Assembly (NCBI GenBank): GCA_032622095.1
Contig: CP136069.1
Span: forward strand, 88,898,618-88,962,617
Direction: 5' to 3'
DNA length: 64,000 nt
From: Siphonodentalium dalli
Lineage: Eukaryota > Mollusca > Scaphopoda > Gadilida > Siphonodentaliidae
In this document: piece after piece, positions 12,262 through 44,201 of the stretch
How the letters are laid out: each line of letters begins with the position of its first letter
Numbering within the stretch: position 1 is the stretch's first letter
Position numbers and translations under genes: made by a program
The notes under the pieces: generated by a model
What the model was told of the DNA's origin: nothing
Databases searched by the model: none
The model's input: the letters and a program-made list of their open reading frames with translations, nothing else

Positions 12262-12463
12262 AGATATTCTGATTCACGCTTACTCTGTCTATAGGGTACT
12301 TGATAATTATTTCTGCAAGCCTCATGCCTTTATCAGCAGGGCTATACTGCCCAGTCTGCTTTTAAGATTCATATGGTATCTCTGCTTATTTCAAAGATAA
12401 ACTTTAAACACTTGTACCCATCCCATGCTAAGTTTCTATCAGATAAGCTTGTGTGAGTCAGGT
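12262..12463. repeat. Left copy of a direct repeat of about 200 bp
   Basis: The segment from ATATTCTGATTCACGCTTAC to GTGTGAGTCAGGTA recurs at 13028-13237. Both copies share GGGTACTTGATAATTATTT, GGCTATACTGCCCAGTCTGC-like and AAGATAAACTTTAAACAC blocks. A hairpin MITE lies exactly between the two. Confidence 0.8.
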
Positions 12464-13032
12464 ACAGTAATGCCCAAAGTATATGACCCTTTAAAGTGAT
12501 GTGAAACACTCCGGTTGGGTGATCAAATAGAAATGGAGAATAATCTTGCTCAAAGTAGTTATTTTTTACGAATATTAATCCAAATTGAGAACACACACCG
12601 TCAATCTGATATTTTATTTCAATGCAATGACACTCGATGGCGAAATCATTTGTGTGTGTTTATTGTCGATAGTTGCATCCCGAATCGAGATTTAAATATT
12701 TACAATTGAGCGTAGTTCAGACGATATTTTCTATGAAATGGTATGGTCGATTTCTTTGAAATTTTTGCGAAGTTAGTAGAATGGTACATTTCCCAGGTTG
12801 GCTTAATGCCTGAATACTAACTTATCAGTTTCACGCACCCGAACAAGTCCATAATATGCTTTAACCACAGCAGAATTATGGGAAAATTTTCAGGATTTAG
12901 TCGGAAATATGGCTTGTTGCCATTCATGGGAAAGCTCTCACAGAGCTTTCCGAATAATGGCAGCAAGCCATATTTCCAAATAAATCCTGAAAATTTCCCA
13001 TAATTCTGCTGTGGTTTAGGGGTCGATTATAT
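12464..13032. mobile_element. Hairpin MITE split by a TTAA-type element
   Basis: The MITE starts CAGTAATGCCC at 12464, stops at CCCTTTAA, and resumes at TTAACCACAGCAGAATTATG (12861). The insert (12493-12860) is an AGTGATGTGAAACACTCC element flanked by TTAA at 12489-12492 and 12861-12864. Removing it restores the MITE arm, so the TTAA element is the younger insertion. Confidence 0.85.
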
Positions 13033-13237
13033 TCTGATTCATGCTTACTCTGCCTCATACTACAGGGTACTTGATAATTATTTTTGCAAGCCTCATACCT
13101 TTAACATCAGGACTATACTGCCCAGTCTGCTTTTAAGATTCATATCCTATCTGCAGCTTGATTCAAAGATAAACTTTAAACACTGGTAGTGATCCCCTGC
13201 TATGTTTCTATCAGATAAGCAGTGTGTGAGTCAGGTA
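13028..13237. repeat. Right copy of the direct repeat of about 200 bp
   Basis: Partner of 12262-12463, with scattered substitutions and small insertions. Confidence 0.8.
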
Positions 13238-13968
13238 TACAGAAGTAACTTTGTTGAGATCCTGTTTCACATGTCAGTACACATAAGAACTGGTGGCTTG
13301 GTGGTGATTATCTGGCTAGTTTAATTTGATGTGGTGAAATATTTACTGTTCGCCATAAGCCCATAACCACATTAAACCCTAGTTCCTTGGGGGGAAAAAC
13401 ATTGTTTATAGTCAGAACATGACCCAGATGCTATAACCAAACATATACAAATTAAAAAAATACCAACAAAATAATATGCATGGACATGTACTGGTACATG
13501 CCTGAAAGTAAGGCCACAATAAACAATTTGCTAGATTTGTTTTTCTTTGAACATTGGGGTGTTGGGTGGGTGGGGATGGGGACTGGTGGAAATCAGAATT
13601 TTTTTTATATATTTTTTTCCCGATACAACTCAATACTTAATACCAGAATATGTGCTTTGAAATTACTTAATTCTATACAATTTGAGTGTTCCCCCTATAA
13701 GATGCCAACAATTTCACCAGTTGGCAGACTGGAAACTTTTCATTATTTGCATCTGTGAAGTTCCTGCTCATATTCATTGAATAGTTCTTGTCTTCTGTGA
13801 AATATTTTTGAGTGACTCAGGGGAATAGTGAACCCTTTCATATGGCTCTGCCATTGTAACTTAATTTTTTTATATATAATTTATAAAAAAAATTTGTTAC
13901 AATTTGTTCAAACGTTTACATAAATTGTATATAAATATACTTTAACAACAAATTACTTGAATCACATC
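13238..13968. other. Non-coding stretch, G-rich patch
   Basis: A run near 13555-13590 (GGGTGTTGGGTGGGTGGGGA) resembles the internal sequence of the G-rich hAT-like element at 11.6 kb, but no ends were identified. Nothing else was recognised. Confidence 0.35.
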
Positions 13969-13970
13969 AG

Positions 13971-14022
13971 CCCATTCGAATAGACATGGAAAATAGCTCT
14001 CCATGTCTACCCGAATGGGCAG
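13971..14022. repeat. Short hairpin
   Basis: GCCCATTCGAATAGACATGG pairs with CCATGTCTACCCGAATGGGC around a loop of about 11 nt. The words GCCATTGTAACTT on both sides (about 13850 and 14027) suggest the edges of a small MITE. Confidence 0.7.
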
Positions 14023-14271
14023 CTGCTTCCATTGTAACTTACATGTACATGTACACTGAATTTTATGCCAAATCTTCTTTGGACTACTTTGATAAAATTT
14101 CTAGCAATGCCAGCCTCCACACACCACTTCATAGTACTAGCTGAAATACCGGAAATTGTTGAATTAATTCCATATGCTTGAAGACCACAGAAAAATATTG
14201 CGAAAGGTCTTTATTGCTAACACACACATGAGAACATCTAGCTGGAATTTGCATTAATATCAGTGACTTGA

Positions 14272-14273
<2 letters not shown>

Positions 14274-14304
<31 letters not shown>
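14274..14304. repeat. (CT)n microsatellite
   Basis: An uninterrupted CT run of about 31 bases, followed by an imperfect CT-rich extension to about 14316. Confidence 0.95.
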
Positions 14305-14310
<6 letters not shown>

Positions 14311-14688
14311 TTCTCTGTACCATATGTTATGACCGACATCTGTTTTCTCAAATCATTCCAATGTTCCCAATACTTAAAAAAAATATACACTTCATTATAG
14401 CAAATGTTACCCAAGTATGTGTGATTTATACTGTTGTATGATACACACCCTGCCACAATTATGTGACTATCATTTCTTGAGGCCATTAATAAGATGGCCA
14501 GGAAAGTTGTTATAATTATAAAGTGTGGGGTATCAAAGGCAAGTGGGTGGTATTGTTCTGACTGAACGAATTTCTATCATAATGCTTTCTATGTTCCGCC
14601 TGGATGAAGTCATATTATGTCCACCTTCTCCCCTAGCAAAATAATTGCTGGCTTAATACCAACCACTGGTTTCTCAGGGTCACATAAT
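14305..14688. other. Non-coding stretch, nothing recognised
   Basis: No repeat copy, exon or RNA gene was recognised. Confidence 0.35.
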
Positions 14689-15415
14689 CTGTTAGTTTGT
14701 GCAGGTGGATTTGTTTTGTTTTTAAATATTCCCATACACTTTTTGCAATACCAGTTACAATACCAGAAATATCTGGGACACCTGTACTAATTGGAAAATA
14801 GTTACAGTGTAGTTATTGGTTTATGAACACACTGACTCAGTGTAGCTATCCTAATGATATGAAGTCAGTGTTGTTATTGTTTTATGAACACACTGACTCA
14901 GCGTGGCTATCCTAATGATATGAAGTCAGTGTAGTTATTGGTTTATTACCACACTGACTCAGCGTGGCTATCCTAATGATGTGCAGTCAGTGTAGATATT
15001 GGTTTATTAACACACTGACTCAGCGTGGCTATCCTAATGCAGTGCAGTCAGTGTAGATATTGGTTTATGAACACACTGCCTCAGATATTTCTGGTATTGT
15101 AACTTATATAATATTGCAAAAAGTTTATGGGAATATTTTTTTTAAAAGAATCCACCTACACAAACTAACAGAATGTAGTTATTGGTTTATGAACAAACTG
15201 ACTCAGTGTGTCTATCGTAATGCTGTGGAGTCAGTTTAGTTATTGGTTATGAACATACTGACTCAATTTGGCTATATAGTAATGCTTTGCAGTATAGTTA
15301 TTGGTTTATGAACACACTGACTCAGTGTGGCTATCCTAATGCTGTGCAGTCAGTGTAGTTATTGGTTTATGAACACACTGACTCAGTGTGTCTATCGTAA
15401 TGCTGTTGGGAAACT
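14689..15415. repeat. 61-bp tandem array crossed by a long inverted repeat
   Basis: Units with ACTGACTCAGTGTGGCTATC begin at about 14831, 14892, 14953, 15014 and 15075, then at 15197, 15257, 15316 and 15377, so the period is 59-61 bp. An inverted pair of about 86 bp surrounds the first block: CTGTTAGTTTGTGCAGGTGG at 14689 and its inverse ending near 15171. The right arm interrupts the array, and the last four units lie outside it. Confidence 0.9.
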
Positions 15416-15567
15416 GAAGTAATATTAGGTGTATGTAAAAATACATTTTGGCAATTTTGTCAGCTGCTGATCGTTACCGGTTTGTTTCTCTGTGCAGTGG
15501 TTTGCTTTGCCTGTGAAACTAAGGCAACGTTCACACACGCTAACCTGTTCCCCGATTAGGGACCGCA

Positions 15568-15715
15568 ACATGACTGGAGCTTCCTGATTTTTTTGCGAAA
15601 ACCTGGTTCGAATGCATTCTCTTATATATGCGAGTCTCCCTAACAATATTTACTTTGACCTTGTAAGCCAGTGCATTCTCTTACATATGTGAGGCTCCCT
15701 ATGGGAGATTTTTTG
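15568..15715 (+). mobile_element. Double-hairpin MITE, right end lost
   Basis: ATGACTGGAGCTTCCTGA and two GCATTCTCTTA arms are present. The copy ends at ATGGGAGA without the closing arm. Confidence 0.75.
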
Positions 15716-15859
15716 GCTTCAGCAATCCGCTATGGCAACCATTGTCATGGGTCCAGTTTGCTTCAGCAAATGGCTTCAGCATTGCTGATTGCCGTAGCCA
15801 ATTATGAGGGCTGTTGACATCACTAAAATATAATAATCACAAATTCAACGACACATTCC

Positions 15860-16093
15860 AAGCTCTATTTGAACTAAATTTTTGTGAAAACCCTGTGCCA
15901 ATGCATCCTCTTATATATGCAAGTCTCACATAGGGAGCCCCGCATATATAAGAGAATGCGTTGGCCTTTTTAAGCCAAGTATTCTCTTATTTTATGCGAG
16001 GCTCCCTATGGGAGACTCGCATATATAAGAGAATCCACTGGCGCAGGATCTTTTAATGCTGCACCAGAGCAGCTCCCATCATGAAAAGGTTAA
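15860..16093 (+). mobile_element. Double-hairpin MITE
   Basis: Both internal hairpins are present and the right end AGCTCCCATCATGAAAAGG is followed by TTAA (16090-16093). The left end is degenerate (CCAAGCTCTATTTGAAC). Confidence 0.75.
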
Positions 16094-16223
16094 GAGAAGT
16101 TTGTTCAGTAGTGTGCTTAAATTCAGTTATTTATTATGTTTTACAGGGCTGATAACAAGGCTCCACAAATGTCACACACAAATGCCAGTAGGCCCTGTCA
16201 AAATACAAAGCCTGTTTGCCATA

Positions 16224-16380
16224 CAGTAATGCCCTAAATAATCGACTCCTTAACCACAGCAGAATTATGATAACTTCAGGATTTAGTCGGAAATATGGCT
16301 TGTTGCCATTCATCGGAAAGCTCTCACTGAATCTAAATCCTGAAAAGTTACCCATAATTCTGCTGTGGTTAAGGAGTTGC
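16224..16380. mobile_element. Hairpin MITE next to an EEIG1 acceptor
   Basis: It starts CAGTAATGCCCTAAATAAT. The right arm breaks off after TGCTGTGGTTAAGGAGT, about 41 nt before the exon at 16421. The loop region is shortened compared with full copies. Confidence 0.85.
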
Positions 16381-16420
16381 TCCGCACTTTGATAATAATA
16401 TGGTATGTTTTCTGTTACAG

Positions 16421-36680
<20,260 letters not shown>

Positions 36681-36929
36681 CAACACATGACACATAGACC
36701 TATTTGTTCATTCTAGTTGGCCGGACATATGCCTCTAGTAAATGTTCAGTGTGGATGACTGAATGTGTGTATCTGTGATATTACTTTTTATGAATTCTTC
36801 TTCATCTGGGACTGCAGTCGTACTATGTATTCTTCTTTCATCTAACATTTGTACATTATAACATTTGTACATTATCAATCAAGAAATTCACGGGTGAGCT
36901 TGCTTGTGCTTATCACAGGGACACAGTTG
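36681..36929 (+). other. Probable start of the EEIG1 3' untranslated region
   Basis: Sequence after the stop has no long open frame and no repeat match that I see. No polyadenylation signal was found before the MITE at 36930, whose own AATAAA at about 36944 is part of the repeat. The 3' end cannot be placed from sequence alone. Confidence 0.4.
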
Positions 36930-37144
36930 CAGTAATGCCCCTAAATAAACGACTCTTTAACCACAGCAGAATTATGGGTAACTTTTCAGGATTTAGTCGG
37001 AAATATGACTTTTTGCCATTCATCGGAAAGCTCTCATTGAGAGCTTTCCAATGAATGGCAACAAGCCATATTTCCTACCTAAATCCTGAAAAGTTACCCA
37101 TAATTATGCTGTGGTTAAGGAGTCGATTATTTAGGGCATTACTG
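36930..37144. mobile_element. Hairpin MITE, near-perfect palindrome
   Basis: CAGTAATGCCCCTAAATAAA to GGGCATTACTG. The centre is CTCTCATTGAGAG. The arms match over almost their whole length. Confidence 0.93.
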
Positions 37145-38007
37145 TATTCCAGGGCTGTTTTTAAGTCACTGACCAACATGCACAATTGTTTTAAGTAACA
37201 TTTAGATGACTGTGTTCCATTGCGTTGTTCTGTTGTGATGACACAAATCGTTGTCCATGTTAACCTGTTCACACTTGTGCATTGCGTTATCATTCAAGCT
37301 TCCGATTGTAGCTCATAAGTTTTATAATGGAATGAATGCAATATTGTAAATCAATATATCTGTTCCAAATGAATTCTAAGATAATGCCAAACTTGTTAAA
37401 TCCATACACCTAAATCTCTTTTCTCAAAAATTTCAATTCAAATTTCCTTCGCTTACAGACTTAAATGCCAACTTTGATCGAATGAGAACAAGAATCGTCA
37501 TGGCACGCATGCTTAATTGCTATGTATATAAGGTATATGTTAGGAAGTGCTTGTTTTGTGTTCAAAATTGAATATCTCTGTTGGGTATGTTAATGGATAC
37601 AACGTAATGGACTCATCCCAGATATCTAAATGCCTCTATTCCAATTTCACTGGACAATACATACAGATTCATCTAAACACAATATCCTGGACATGAATCT
37701 ATGTTATGACTCCAAGTGTACAATTCTGTAACCATAAGTTTCGCATGATTTCTGCATTTACTCAAATAATTCCAGATTTAAAATGGTACTATAAACAGCA
37801 TCCAATGAAGCCATGGTCATTTCATTTCTGACAGGTTAGAATTGAATTAAATTGACATTGACAAAGTTTCAACAAATCTGTCTATAAAGAAATTAATATC
37901 TGTGCAAGAAAATAGCAAACGGAAATTTTTGGTTGATCGTGAAAAATTCTAAATTAGATTTTATTAAAATGTTGCAAATGGAAGTCTGGAACCTGGAATA
38001 CATCTTT
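37145..38007. other. Non-coding stretch, possible 3' UTR
   Basis: No repeat or exon was recognised. Confidence 0.35.
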
Positions 38008-38196
38008 AACCCTTTCCATACTAAATGGATTCTCCCATTCATTTATAAAATTATACATTGGTATTGTCTATTATTCATCTGTAGGGGTTTTCAAAAAAAA
38101 TAAGCTGACAACAGATAGTAAAAATATGATCATTTGTTGAACTTTTATGTGATCATTTTATAAGGGAACTGCTTGTCAATTAGTATAGAAAGGATT
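38008..38196. mobile_element. CCCTTTCTATACT-family MITE
   Basis: TTAACCCTTTCCATACTAAA to TAGTATAGAAAGGATTAA, with TCTATTATTCATCTGTAGGG inside. Confidence 0.82.
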
Positions 38197-38528
38197 AAAT
38201 AAGTTAGGGGTTTTATTGGATATGCCTAAATGAGCGTCTTGGTGTTCAGATGCTATGTATGTGCCTGTCTGAATCAGCCCTGGATAATTTATGTCCTTAT
38301 GATCTTGGCACTAAAACTCAATGCTGTTGACTGTGCTTCCTTATCTTCTAGGCAACAACTACTCAGCATTATTGCATCATTTTAAATCATATTTGCATTG
38401 AATTTATCATTAAAGATAAAAAATAATGTTGTAAAAATATATTAGCAAATATCATGCCTCACAATGCCTGTTCAGTTGTAACATGGTTTTTACTTGCAAC
38501 GGCTTTGCAAGATGGAGCCTTAGCCATA

Positions 38529-38731
38529 CAGTAATGCCCTAAGTAATCGACTGCTTAACCATAGCAGATTTATGGGTAACTTTTCAGGATTTAGTCAGAA
38601 ATATGGCTTGTTGCCATTCATTCGGGGAGAGCTTTCCGATGAATGGCAACAAGCCATATTTCCGACTAAATCCTGAAAAGTTACCAATAATTCTGCTGTG
38701 GTTAAGCAGTCGATTAATTAGGGCATTACTG
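38529..38731. mobile_element. Hairpin MITE, near-perfect palindrome
   Basis: CAGTAATGCCCTAAGTAATC to GGGCATTACTG with TA flanks. The loop is TTCGGGGAGAGC. Confidence 0.93.
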
Positions 38732-38886
38732 TACATAGCAGTGGATCTTTGACAAATTAGTGTATTGCCAGAATAAAGTTGTGGGAACATCTTTATTTCA
38801 TGTGTTTCAACTGAGAATTTTCAATGCTGATCATTTCACAGACTATATATGCAAAAATAACATCATATTAGTTAATACTACAAGTA

Positions 38887-38995
38887 CAGTAATGCTCAAA
38901 GTAATTGACCACTTAACCACAGCAGAATTATGGGTAATTTTTCAGGGTTTAGTCGGAAATATGGCTTGTTGCCATTCATCGGAAAGCTCTCGGGC
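38887..38995. mobile_element. Hairpin MITE, left half only
   Basis: CAGTAATGCTCAAAGTAATT to CATCGGAAAGCTCTCGGG. The copy stops at the dyad centre. Confidence 0.85.
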
Positions 38996-40078
38996 ATGTT
39001 TTTACAAATCAGATGGCTGGTTCAATTGGGTCGAGAACCAGTATATCGCATGAATTTTGGCGATAATTCTATAGGTGCATCGTTAAGTTATAGTACATTT
39101 CAACTAGATTTTCACCCCAAAGTAGTTAAAAATGCTATGTGAGTGAATATTGCTATTGAATTTGTTGTGTGCCATGGTTGTTCTAACTCTTTTGTCTGTT
39201 TATTTGCTTTCACTCAATGCCACTAGTTTATAGACTGGTTTCTGGTCCGAAACTGTGACAGTTCCAAAACTTTATACCAGCAGTGTTCAAACATTTATAG
39301 TCTACACACATACTGGTTTCAGATGATTAAATTTTTATCTAAATCACGCACTTCTGCAATATCTAGATACAGCACTTCTTTCACATAAGGGCATTTACCA
39401 AGTGCTTTAATTCTTTCACCTGAACGAGAAAATATTTGTATGATTTTTGTTGCCCATGACTCTTTGCGTAACATGGCCATTGAAATAAGCTGATTAAGCA
39501 AGTTTTTTTTTTGGTACAGACAGAATATGATGGAGCTTGAACTCTGTGGCTTCAATAACTCCTTAAATTTAGAAACTTCATTCTGTTACCCTGTTATTTT
39601 ATAATTTTAATATCTATCATTTTAAGTTTACAGCCGTAGATGTGTCACTTTCAAACTTGTTTGAACGTATCTGATTTATAACATGTACCATTTATTAACT
39701 TAGAATATACATGTATAACTTTTCAAAAGAAGATTGAATTGAATTTTTTTTACTGGTGTTTTACCATAAAGGATACAAATAATTTGCTCAGTTTACCTGA
39801 TATGATATAAAGGTTTAAAGGAATGTCTTATTTTTATCATTTTGTGTACAAGTATGAGATGGTGTGATATTTTTCTTATCTTGCCCTCAATTTTGGCACT
39901 GAATTATGTGCTGTTTTGGGAAAAATAATGGTAGTTTATGAGTTACTTATCTGCATTCAGTTTGACAGGGCTGTTGTTGATTGAAATTTCCATAGAAATA
40001 TGTCCTTAGATAACATGCATGATATTTTCATTACACAAGCAATGCTTTTTATATCCTCCCATTCACTTATAGTATACA
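38996..40078. other. Non-coding stretch, nothing recognised
   Basis: The minus-strand frame at 39319-39555 has no recognised family or splice support. Confidence 0.35.
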
Positions 40079-40556
40079 GTCTATTATTCATTTAACCCTT
40101 TCAGTGCCAAGTCCGATTTTTGTATCAACCCATATTTCCTTGATCATTTTTCAAATTTATTGATTATAATAATGTGATACATTGATGGGAAGAGCTCTAA
40201 GAGCTCTAATTTTTGTATCAACCCATATTTCCTTGATCATTTTTCAAGCTCTTAGAGCTCTTTCCATCAATGTATCACATTACTATAATCAATAAATTTG
40301 AAAAATGATCAAGGAAATATGGGTTGATACAAAAGTCGGACTTGGCACTGAAAGTGTTAAAAGGTTGTTCAGGTAGTAAAAGCAGATGACAGACAAAAAA
40401 CAAATACTACAAGAGCAGAATGATTCATAATGTTCAGATATTAAGTTCCACAAACGACCTATGGTTGTTTTTTTAACTTATTATCTGAACATTTCCAAAG
40501 GGATAACTGCTCATCAATGAATATTTAGTATAGAAAGCAGTAGAAAGGGTTAAAAT
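40079..40556. mobile_element. MITE with a palindromic TTAA element nested inside
   Basis: The outer copy has ACAGTCTATTATTCAT on the left and GGTTGTTCAGGTAGTAAAAG ... AGTAGAAAGGGTTAA on the right. The inner element (40101-40357) is CCCTTTCAGTGCCAAGTCC to GGACTTGGCACTGAAAGTG between two TTAA. Its arms (TCAACCCATATTTCCTTGA and inverse) are about 100 bp. Confidence 0.85.
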
Positions 40557-42249
40557 TTGCACCCTGCTAATTACATCCTAAAGATGATCTGTTTATCCTG
40601 GAGAAATTTTACAAAGAAAATTTGTATTAATGATAGTTCAAACTTTTTTATATCCTTATGCAGAATATTATACATTTGAGTGAAGAACACCTATTCGAAA
40701 AAGCAACTTTTTTATGTGTGTGAAATAGTGATTATATTTGGCTACTTTTGATACAGTTTTGATGACTTTCTGAGTTACAGAGCAACACTATATGGGAATC
40801 TTTCATTCATTGGATAAAATCTGTTTTTAGTGTAAACATATTTTTATTTCCAAATCCAACATAACATAATATACAGATGATACAAATGTGCAAAGATAAG
40901 AGATAATGTATGGAAATGAGGATCAGACAACAAGCCCGAGGGCTTATATGAAGTCTTCTCCTCTTTGGCGACATGCCCCTTCCCCAATAAGTGAGGGAGG
41001 GGTATCGATCAGACGGGAAAGGATTGAAATAATGTTTTTTAGGAGAAATGGAGATATCTAACTAAGTTTGAGTTAGGGATTGAAACAGGGAGAAGATAGT
41101 GTTAGGGATAACAAGAGGCAGGGAAAGAGAGAGATGCTCGTCTATAGTAATATGCATGCGTCAGGCTCCATGGGAGGGGGTCAGTCGCAATGGCCAATTC
41201 CTATCTCACTGGAGTTTACTGTGAATATCGCAGCATCCTTAATGTGGAATCATTTCACGTATATACAGAATAGTGACAAGATAGTAACATACAAAATAAT
41301 CGTTATCGGAAGATATTTAGTACTACATGTATAGTTGGGAATATCGTGCTACCGCATAACGCGGCCGGAATCCAAAGCAATTTGTTACCCGTACAACTCA
41401 TGGAATCTTTTTGTTCTCATAATATATGTCTGTACTGCATTAAATATTTGTTTGTTTTCGCGAAGGCTAAGCTCCCTTGATCCCTGCATTAGAGTATTCT
41501 CAGATAGGGCAACATTGGGTAGGGAGTCATATAGTTCTCTTCTGGGTTCTTGATAAAATGTATCAATCAATCAAATTTATTTCTCCAAACTACCAAAACA
41601 ACATGAGTATTGAGATACAACATTTAACATAAATACAATTAATAAATAACAATAATATGTACATATTTACAAATGGGGGAGAGGGGAAGGCGGGATACAT
41701 GTATATCATTTCAGAATTGTATATTGCAAAAAAAATATTTCATTTAACTTCAGAGTTTTAAATAACTGTCTCATCTGTCTCGGCATCTATGGTAGTTGAA
41801 CCTGCACGGAGCAGTCAATTCATATACTTCCGTTGTTCCAGGTTAGGTGTTCGAGTACAACAATCAATTCGTCCATATTTCTATGTTTCGTTGTCAATGC
41901 TTTACGAATAAATGTTGCTTTTTACCAATTTCCGATGGCATACTTATAAAGAGATAGTGGTAAGTTGTCTCAAATCTGTTTTTCGGTTTACATAACCAAT
42001 TTATCCTTATAATTCATCCAGTAGATATCCAATTAAAATTAATTTGTACGGGACCTACTTTTTGTGTATATAAAGATCACACCGCACAGTTGACATCGTG
42101 ATCTCCATCAATTGAAATTATTTCAAGAGCAATTTCAAGAGCAATTTAGTTTGCCTATAATTTCATAAACACAAGTTAATTCAAACTAAAATTTTACTTT
42201 AAATGCTGTTGATTTTTAAGTGTGTCTGCAATTTTCAATGGACACAGTA
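40557..42249. other. Non-coding stretch, nothing certain
   Basis: The minus-strand frame 41385-41570 and the ATCAATCAATCAAATTTATT run (about 41559-41582) recall a retroelement end, but no reverse transcriptase motif is visible. CAATTTCAAGAG is duplicated near 42125. Confidence 0.35.
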
Positions 42250-43240
42250 TTAACCCTTTCTATACTAAATACTCATCGACGAGTAGTTCCCTTAGGAATT
42301 GTTCAGATAATAATTTCAACAAACGATTGTTTATTGAACTTATTATCTGAACACCAAAACATGAATTCTTCTGTAATTGTAATGTCTTTTCCCCTGTTTG
42401 TTGTCTGCTCTTATTACCTGAACACCCCTCCAAACGAATAATGGACTACCGGTACTCCAATGCAGGGACCAGCCTAGACCTGATTCTCCCTGTCACAAAA
42501 ATAAGGCGAAGTGGGTGTTTTCCAGGGAGAAATGGGTTGGCAATATTGAAATTGTCCCGCACTGTATTCGCCTATATAACGAAAATAGGAGATACGTAAT
42601 ATTTAAATTAAAATGATGAAACAATGGTTCAAATGTGGAAACTTTATGTAGCATTTAAAAAATAAATTTTGGAAGAACGGCATTTTTACAACCGCTTATA
42701 AATACGAAGAAAAAAATTAATTACACAATGCTTATAAATACAAAAAAAATGCTAAACAAAACGAAATCTTGGAACATTCTCACTCATTAAAGGTGCCTAA
42801 CCTGGGTACAGATATTAATATGTTGCAAAAATGAATTTGTTTTCAAAGTTATTCTGGCCTTTACACAATTTAACAAAGGGGTGATGATCTGACGTATAAA
42901 GGCGCAGAGTTTGTAATCTTCAGGTGTGATAATCTCAAAATCACAAGTCACCGTGGACACCTGACGATGTATTTACAGCTGTCTGCAATCAACACTCAGG
43001 TGTGAAAATGCTACCAAATCGGATTAATACAGATGTTAATAGTAACTTTGGTGTTATCTAAGACAGTGTCAACGGATAGCTGGGTTTAATCAATGTCGGC
43101 AGTAAATTAGGATGAATATTTTGCCGATTTATTGTCGGTCAACTTCAGAAATTTCAGTGCGACTTAAACTTCGCCTGGCTGGTCCCTGCTCCAATGTATA
43201 CTTTCATAACTGAATGGGAGAATCCATTTAGTATAGAAAG
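42250..43240. mobile_element. CCCTTTCTATACT-family MITE split by a hAT element
   Basis: TTAACCCTTTCTATACTAAA starts the MITE. It breaks at CTCCAATG and resumes as TATACTTTCATAACTGAATG to ATTTAGTATAGAAAGG. The insert is the hAT copy at 42463-43188. Confidence 0.88.
42455..43196. mobile_element. hAT-type element (CAGGGACCAGCC family), copy 2
   Basis: CAGGGACCAGCC (42463) to GGCTGGTCCCTG (43188) with identical ctccaatg on both sides (42455-42462 and 43189-43196). Length is 726 bp. It is the shortest of the three copies and closest to copy 3. Confidence 0.95.
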
Positions 43241-43274
43241 GTTCATGATGACTGACCTCAGAAATGAACACTGG

Positions 43275-43532
43275 GCAAGCCTTGAAATAGTGTGCCTGTC
43301 ATTTGCAGAATGAGGTCCCCAGAGGGTGAATTTAGTGATGCTACCCCGCAAGGGGGCTAGCATCACCAAATTCACCCTCTGGGGACCTCATTCTGCTGAG
43401 GTGTAAGCAGAATGAGGTCCCCAGATGGTGAATTTGGTGATGCTACCCCGCTATGCGGGGTAGCATCACTAAATTCACCCTCTGGGGACCTCATTCTGCA
43501 AATGACAGGCACACTATTTCAAGGCTTACTTA
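43275..43532. repeat. GAGGTCCCCAGAGGG double palindrome
   Basis: Two hairpins in series (about 43307-43394 and 43407-43498), each GCAGAATGAGGTCCCCAGA to its inverse, sit inside outer arms AAGCCTTGAAATAGTGTGCC and GGCACACTATTTCAAGGCTT. The second is nearly perfect, with CCCCGCTATGCGGGG at the centre. Confidence 0.92.
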
Positions 43533-43793
43533 CTCCTTCAACTTACCTTAATGTTCAAATGATTGCAAGTATATGAATCAAACCTATAATTTGTTGTTCA
43601 ATGTTGTCAGTTTTTTTTTTATAATTTTTTTTCTTTGCTTGAACTATCATGATATTTGCTTGTTTTCATAAAAATATCAACATGATATAAAATGCTAATG
43701 TGAGGTTCATTGTCTGCAGGTTTCACCTTACATAAATGACTGCCACCATCAATTTTTATTCCCTCTTGATTGATCAAGACATACTGTGGATTT

Positions 43794-44201
43794 TGTAGAT
43801 CATGCCCACAGAGTTCATATTCCACCTGTTCAAAACCTGGGAACTTATTGATGTTCTGATCTGTTCTGACGGGGAACTTTATAACATTGAACAAACAATG
43901 GAGGGAATATATTTCTTTCTTAATACTTATTCCTCAATAATCTATTACACAGTAGGGTGTGGTCTCAGCTCAAGGTTTCATGATTTTTGTGACTTATCTG
44001 CGCTAATATCGCAATAAACATTGAATATTTCCCCCGGGAGAAATTACACTATAAGTGATGCAAATCAAAATTGGGTCAACAAAGTATCATAAATCATGAA
44101 ATCTTGAGCTGGTACCTTCATCTGCTGTGAATTACATTATTAAGGAACATAATTTACCTGCACTGTTTTTTTCAATGTTATAAACTTCCCTGTCAGAACA
44201 T
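43794..44201. mobile_element. Foldback element, diverged copy
   Basis: GTAGATCATGCCCACAGAG, CATATTCCACCTGTTCAAAA and TTCAATGTTATAAACTTCCC match the foldback at 29705-30209. The right arm stops where the next MITE begins. Confidence 0.7.

Noticed and set aside
41385-41570. Possible retroelement C-terminus on the minus strand
   Set aside because: The repeated GATTGATTGAT tail lies upstream of the frame in that orientation, and no reverse transcriptase motif is visible.
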